A stretch of 64,000 nucleotides of DNA, from the NCBI GenBank assembly GCA_002205965.3, contig NADL03000752.1:124001-188000 (forward strand), written 5' to 3'. Within the stretch, counting starts at the first letter, position 1; each line of letters starts with the position of its first letter. This DNA comes from Kappaphycus alvarezii (lineage: Eukaryota > Rhodophyta > Florideophyceae > Gigartinales > Solieriaceae). This document shows positions 59,403 through 64,000 of the stretch, one piece after another. Under the pieces are notes generated by a model, which was given only the letters and a program-made list of their open reading frames with translations, ran no database searches and was not told the DNA's origin. The position numbers and the translations under genes were made by a program.

Positions 59403-60480
59403 ATTCCGAGTGATGATGATCTGTGCTGTACAGTAGATGTACAACACAGTGCCGCAGATTGGATGATGACACACATCTTGTGGAACACGGCGATAAATTG
59501 TTACACAATAAATCAACAAAAAAATATAATTGAATCAAGATATATGCACTGTACTGTACAATGTCAAGCGGAGATATGGCTCAATTTATATCTCCTCCTG
59601 GTTGTACATATTTAGTTTGTCTTCTGGAGTTTATTGATATAAATTACAGATTTTTTTATGAAACACTTTTCGTTATTGGCGATTGAAGATTGAAGATGGC
59701 CCCCAAACAGATTTTCACAACACAAATGGCGGGACGGCAGCGTACAATTCGCCATATCGATATTTTTACTACCATAATAATGAAAACTTTTTTGAGGACT
59801 TCAATACACTTTCAACACTTTCAACACATCATACTGCGAAAGTCCGAAAAATATTATATTATGTTCCACAGTATTTTCTTAAAAAATTAAGCGGAATATC
59901 TGGCAAAGGCTGTGTTTTGAGTCAACGTTTGAAACAAATGCTCCACTAGAGTGCGTTGTCTTTCCCTGGCACTTACAAAAAAAAACAAGAGTACAGTAAG
60001 GGAGACAGTATTTATACATACGTACACTTGGGTACAGAAAAAATCGCCGTAAAGGGGGTGGAAAACGATGATTTTCAAACACATTGTACTGCCCTTCACA
60101 TGCCCCAAAATACCCTCTATGCGATGCACTGACTGTAGAATGAATTGGAACTGCCCCCAATTCACGATCCCCGTCTCAAAAAAATGCCGGCGAAAACACT
60201 ATTTAAACCCCTCATACTCCACCGTTCCACCCCTCCTGTTCCTACCCTAGTCCGCCAGATCCACCGTCGTTTTCCACCGTTCATCGTCTCTCTCCCCCTC
60301 CTCTCCACTGCTTACCCCACCACCACTCCAAAAACAATCCCCCTTCTTGAACCCTATATCAGCAGGCACCCACCGCCTACCCATCATCCACCCCACTCTT
60401 CATCTACATCCCAACGGACAACCATCCCCACAAGTAGAGCATTTGCATCTTGTCTCACACTCTCATTGTTCATCATCAGA

Positions 60481-60890
60481 ATGGGTTGCCGTAACCTCGT
60501 CAAGCCGACTAGAGAGAACCGCCGCACCAATGCCCCCAGGGCACCCGGACCCCTACCCACAAGTCAACGCACACTGGAACCGGTGAGTGAACCCGCAAAT
60601 CCACCCAACCAGCAACCCCTCGCCGTAGTCCGCCGTCGCAGTCCCGCACAGATTGACCGCGTGATTCGCGCTATTCGTAAGCGTGTTTATCGTCCTGTTA
60701 GGTCCCCCGTGAGGGTCCTCTTCAGCCCTCCCCCACCGAAGAGTCCCGGCAGGAAATTGCAGCCTCTGTCGCCAAACTCGCTCAGAGGATCCATGAGAGG
60801 AGTAAGCGTGAGTTCATGAGCAAATGGAATTTTGATATCGATGAGGAGAAGCCGGTTCCTGGTCCCTATCAGTGGGAGGAGACTCGTTGA
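60481..60890 (+). CDS. Cip/Kip-type cyclin-dependent kinase inhibitor (CDI domain)
   Basis: The start at 60481 gives MGCRNLVKP, close to the cyclin-binding RNL motif near the N terminus of animal p27. The C terminus reads KWNFDIDEEKPVPGPYQW then EETR and a stop at 60888-60890. This is the kinase-binding signature shared by p27 (KWNFDFxxxKPLEGxYEW) and plant KRP proteins (YNFDxxxxxPLxGRYEW). The preceding IAASVAKLAQRIHERSKREF would be the linking helix. The first and last parts are in different frames. Either one C is missing in the C5 run at 60730-60734, or an intron runs from GTGAGT at 60583 to TTCAG at 60725 (143 bp), which restores phase exactly. Such proteins bind cyclin-CDK in the nucleus and slow cell-cycle entry. 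The family call is strong; partners are unknown. Confidence 0.7.
60583..60725 (+). other. Candidate intron of the CDK-inhibitor gene
   Basis: The segment starts GTGAGT, ends TCCTCTTCAG, and its removal brings both halves into one frame at a codon boundary. No strong branch site was identified, and the segment is itself open in the first frame (PAQIDRVIRAIRKRVYRP). A missing C downstream is therefore a rival explanation. Confidence 0.4.
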
Positions 60891-63800
60891 ATTGGAACTG
60901 ATGGCTAGGTATGTGCATGGGGATGGGTGAGGAAGTGTGCGTGGGTCGGAGAGTTGGATCAGCAGTTGTTGAGTCTGTTGTCTTGATTTGTAGAGGATGG
61001 TACTTTAATGTATGAGTTTGGGCAATGGTGCATTAGTTTTTTTGTCATCCTGACTTAACTTTTTCGATGGGGCGAGGCTAGGTGGAATGCAAATACGGCT
61101 TTCTTTGTTGGTTGCGTGTAGTGACGAGTTTACTTGGGTGAATTTTGTTTGAGGGATCGGTGTCATGGGTGCGTAGCATCCTTTGAGAGCAATTGAAAGA
61201 CAAGTAAATCTACCCACGAAACTCGTGAAATATTGGTAATGCGTAATCTATTCCAATAGATGGGTTGGGCAGCGTTGCGACTCCATCCGGGAAGGCAACG
61301 TAGGGCCCACAAGGAGGCACAACGGGAAAGGCATCTTTCCCAGGCAAGGGCAGGGCAGCTCATCAACCACCAAACATACAACGTTGTCAACATGAGGTCA
61401 AAGCGGAAGGCAGGCTGACCAGATCATTTGATGCTAGCAGTTGAGCGAATGACAGTTCTGTGACAGACTACATTGATTTTCATTTGTGAGCCACAAAATC
61501 GTTATTTTTTTTGGGCAAATGACAGGATGTGCACTAGATGCGGGGCGTTTTGGCCAGCAGGTGGCATGCGTCAATAGTGCCCCTGGAGCATCTTGTATGC
61601 GTAAATGCATACTTACTTTTTTTGCCATAGCGAATTATGCTACTGCGTGAGCATTGTTGGGCACAAGGCAGATGTGTGGTTGGCTTGGTCGGAAAGGCAT
61701 TCTTCAGCGCTTTTGAGTCTAAAGCAACAGTTTTGTGTGTATTTCTCAACGAATTCAACAACGCCTTATAAAATGTAGAAATGTAGGAGAATGGTGGAAA
61801 AAACGGTTTATTCGAGGATTATTCACTAGACTGCCGTATAACACCCGAATCAACTCAAATAAAGCACCGTGGAAAGCAAATGCGGTATTGTACAGTGCAG
61901 TTGTGCCATTTTGAGGACACGAGAAAAATGAAATGCGAAATTAAAGCGGTGCTGCGCTATTGCAGTCATGGAATAAGAGCGGACTTGCAAAGCCGGAATA
62001 ATAATAATAATGAATAAAATGTTAGGGGCATTGATTCATCGGCAAAGAACCAATTACTTGCAACATAGCGCAAATTAATTATTCTAGCGAGAGGATGATT
62101 GACGAATGACAGCCCTCCCCCCAACGAGATTGCATTTACAGCATACTATACGCCAACACCAGCCACACACTTTCAACAACCCCACAAAGCAAGCTCCACT
62201 TTCATAACACACTCGCCCTTTTCATATTGTCTCTCGTTACCACCTGTTACTGCACTGCAGTATTTGCCCGGATTTTCAGTCGACATGCAACCCCCAACTA
62301 TGACGCTTTGTGCCCAGAATCAAGTAGCATCCGGCTCCTTTGTACCGTTGTTTCCACTCTTGTTTACCCTCTAGACCGTTGGGGGAACGCCATTTGAGCC
62401 TGTACCCGGTGCAGCACACCCAATGACTGTCCTGGTTTAGCAACACCAAACCATTGAGTCTTGCGTCAGCTCACAGTGTATGGAACATCGGCAAGGAACG
62501 CAGCAGTCATATTTCGTCTTCAACTCACGGTGTTCCAATGCACTCCATAGAGGACATAAAGTGGTGGCGTTTAAAAAAAAAGTACACACAGTATCTCCTC
62601 GTGGAATGGACGCATGCGGGAAATGAGATTGCAAACGCTCGTGTGGCTGAGATGCACCGAGACAAATCTCCGGGACATAGATAGTATCACTCCTGTGCGT
62701 GCCATATGGATTCACAATCTGCCCATTGCGGTTCTTGGGAAGCTTGCAATATTGTTGGAGATTGTTGGATTTGCACATGTGCGTTCCCGCATCTATGGCG
62801 CAGTATTGCACTGCAACCACTCTTGCTACAGTGTCAAATTCGAGAGTTTTGTCACGAGGAGAAAAGTCATGCTGGTTCGATTTATTGGCACTCGATAGAC
62901 AGTCCGCCATTGCACCAGTCCAACAAACGAAATGATCCGGCCATGGAGGCAAGTCCAGTTTCAACTATCAAGTCCCAAGTTTGCAATTCACTGACCATAG
63001 GCGAACATTCTACACGCTCGATACACGCCCTCTCGCATATATCACAACATACCCAAGCGTCAGCGTAATGCAGCGGTGACGAAAACTTCAAAGACGAAAC
63101 TTGACCCAATGCCTTGACGTTAACCAAAGCGCTTCCATACTCTAACACACTCCCGCCGGGTCATTCAAAAACCTCCAAAAGTTTACAAGACACCAGCCCG
63201 ATTAATGACGACTCGTGCTGCCGGCCGTAATCAGTCCCTTTGATGCTTCAATACCATCGCAACTATGACAACCCATAGAATTATTTCTAGAATCATACCG
63301 TAAAGAATGTCCAAACGCATTGTATCACAGACTAGTAGAGTGGAGCTGGTATCCCGAACGAATAGTTCTGCATGTTTCACTGCCCTTCCCATGCGCACCA
63401 AGAATAAATAAAATGTTCATTCCACCAAGGGGAACAAGCGAGTGCAAAGCGACATGCGCGCGGTAGAGCGTGTCCCTGGTTTCGTTGGTTGGTGGCATGG
63501 CGGTGTGACGTGCTTTGGTGCATTTCAAGTTGAGGAATGGGAGGATGTTGGTGTGCACTGCTTTGCGCGGTTGTGCTGCGTTTCGGGGATTTGTGGGTAT
63601 GCACATTACAGTAGATGCTGCACCAGGGCTACTGTAAGCGTGGTTGCTTTTGCCGCACCTGCCCTCGCCTTGCAGTAAACTACGCTGCGGTACTGTGCTG
63701 TACAACACTCGTTTGGATTGCACCGCATGACTCGATAGGAATTTGTGCAGTACAGCACTGTACTGTAGGGGTAAGCCGTGCGCTCTGGGTAAATGGGGGG

Positions 63801-64000
63801 GGAAATTGGGGTACTTTCCTGATTAGGGATGTCGGACGGCTATTTTCCGAAGACTCCAGAATCTGGGTGAATGTGCATTGATAAAGCCAAATGTGAGTTT
63901 AAGTTAAGCCTCGTTTGGCAAGATGTGCAGATACTGTATTGTAAAAAGATGAATTTATTTACTAACAAATATGTCAAAAATCAAAGTGCTGCACGCTGTT
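60891..64000. other. GC-balanced end region without a supported gene
   Basis: No recognised domain in any frame, including the longest (175 residues, minus strand, 62,437-62,964). Small features are an (AAT)n microsatellite near 61,998-62,013 and GTAC motifs at about 61,887, 63,689 and 63,746-63,767. Confidence 0.35.

Larger units (their letters stand above)
54915..60480. other. Motif-dense stretch upstream of the CDK-inhibitor gene
   Basis: Frames of 200-214 residues exist (55,890-56,534; 56,810-57,436; 57,404-58,012 on the minus strand), but they lack recognised domains and are rich in residues produced by repeated GTAC motifs (Tyr-Cys-Thr-Val), so I treat them as non-coding. A CT-rich run (about 60,200-60,450) immediately precedes the inhibitor start and may be its 5' leader. 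Confidence 0.35.

Noticed and set aside
62437..62964. 175-residue minus-strand frame
   Set aside because: No recognisable motif and no neighbouring supporting frame; it could be chance.

Overview
This is nuclear DNA of a eukaryote, probably a microbial one such as an alga or a fungus- or oomycete-like protist; I cannot name the lineage. The evidence is a trypsin-type protease with eukaryote-style context, a UBZ4 zinc finger, a Cip/Kip-type CDK inhibitor, an LTR copia retrotransposon, Tc1/mariner and Harbinger-like (DDE_4) transposases, and a convincing 61-bp spliceosomal intron. Host genes are compact, with few or no obvious introns.

The window has a strongly banded layout. (1) Bases 1-6.7 kb are a GC-balanced gene island: a 5'-truncated trypsin-like protease (+), a secreted or type I membrane protein (-), a DUF72 protein with a tail carrying two PCNA-binding-like motifs (-) and, divergent from it, a UBZ4 zinc-finger protein (+). 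(2) Bases 7.5-16.8 kb are a transposon shoulder: a Tc1 element with both terminal repeats, a Tc1 relic, three Harbinger-like relics and the remains of what looks like a cereblon/CULT-domain gene. (3) Bases ~16.8-40.5 kb are a very AT-rich, essentially gene-free core. It is broken only by a Harbinger-like plus LINE reverse-transcriptase island at 22.4-25.6 kb and a small GC-richer patch at 32.0-32.8 kb. (4) Bases 40.5-51.5 kb are a second transposon shoulder: another Harbinger-like copy, a full-length copia element (43,178-49,939) with 308-bp LTRs and an odd opposite-strand open frame, then a Tc1 relic. (5) Bases 51.5-64 kb are GC-balanced again. They hold little recognisable coding sequence except a CDK inhibitor at 60.5-60.9 kb, and are dotted with GTAC-rich palindromes.

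Two patterns run through the window. First, every host gene after the protease reads through only if one base is added or removed at a few places, mostly G or C runs. This looks more like consensus errors than gene decay. Second, the palindrome TACTGTACAGTA and close relatives recur between genes in the flanks, including the spacer between the divergent DUF72 and UBZ4 genes.

For function, the best leads are a possible divergent DNA-damage-tolerance pair (PIP-tailed DUF72 plus UBZ4 protein), the Cip/Kip CDK inhibitor, the AT-rich core flanked by mobile elements as a candidate centromere or heterochromatic block, and the antisense cysteine-peptidase-like frame in the copia element. All gene calls come from reading motifs; no database search was run.
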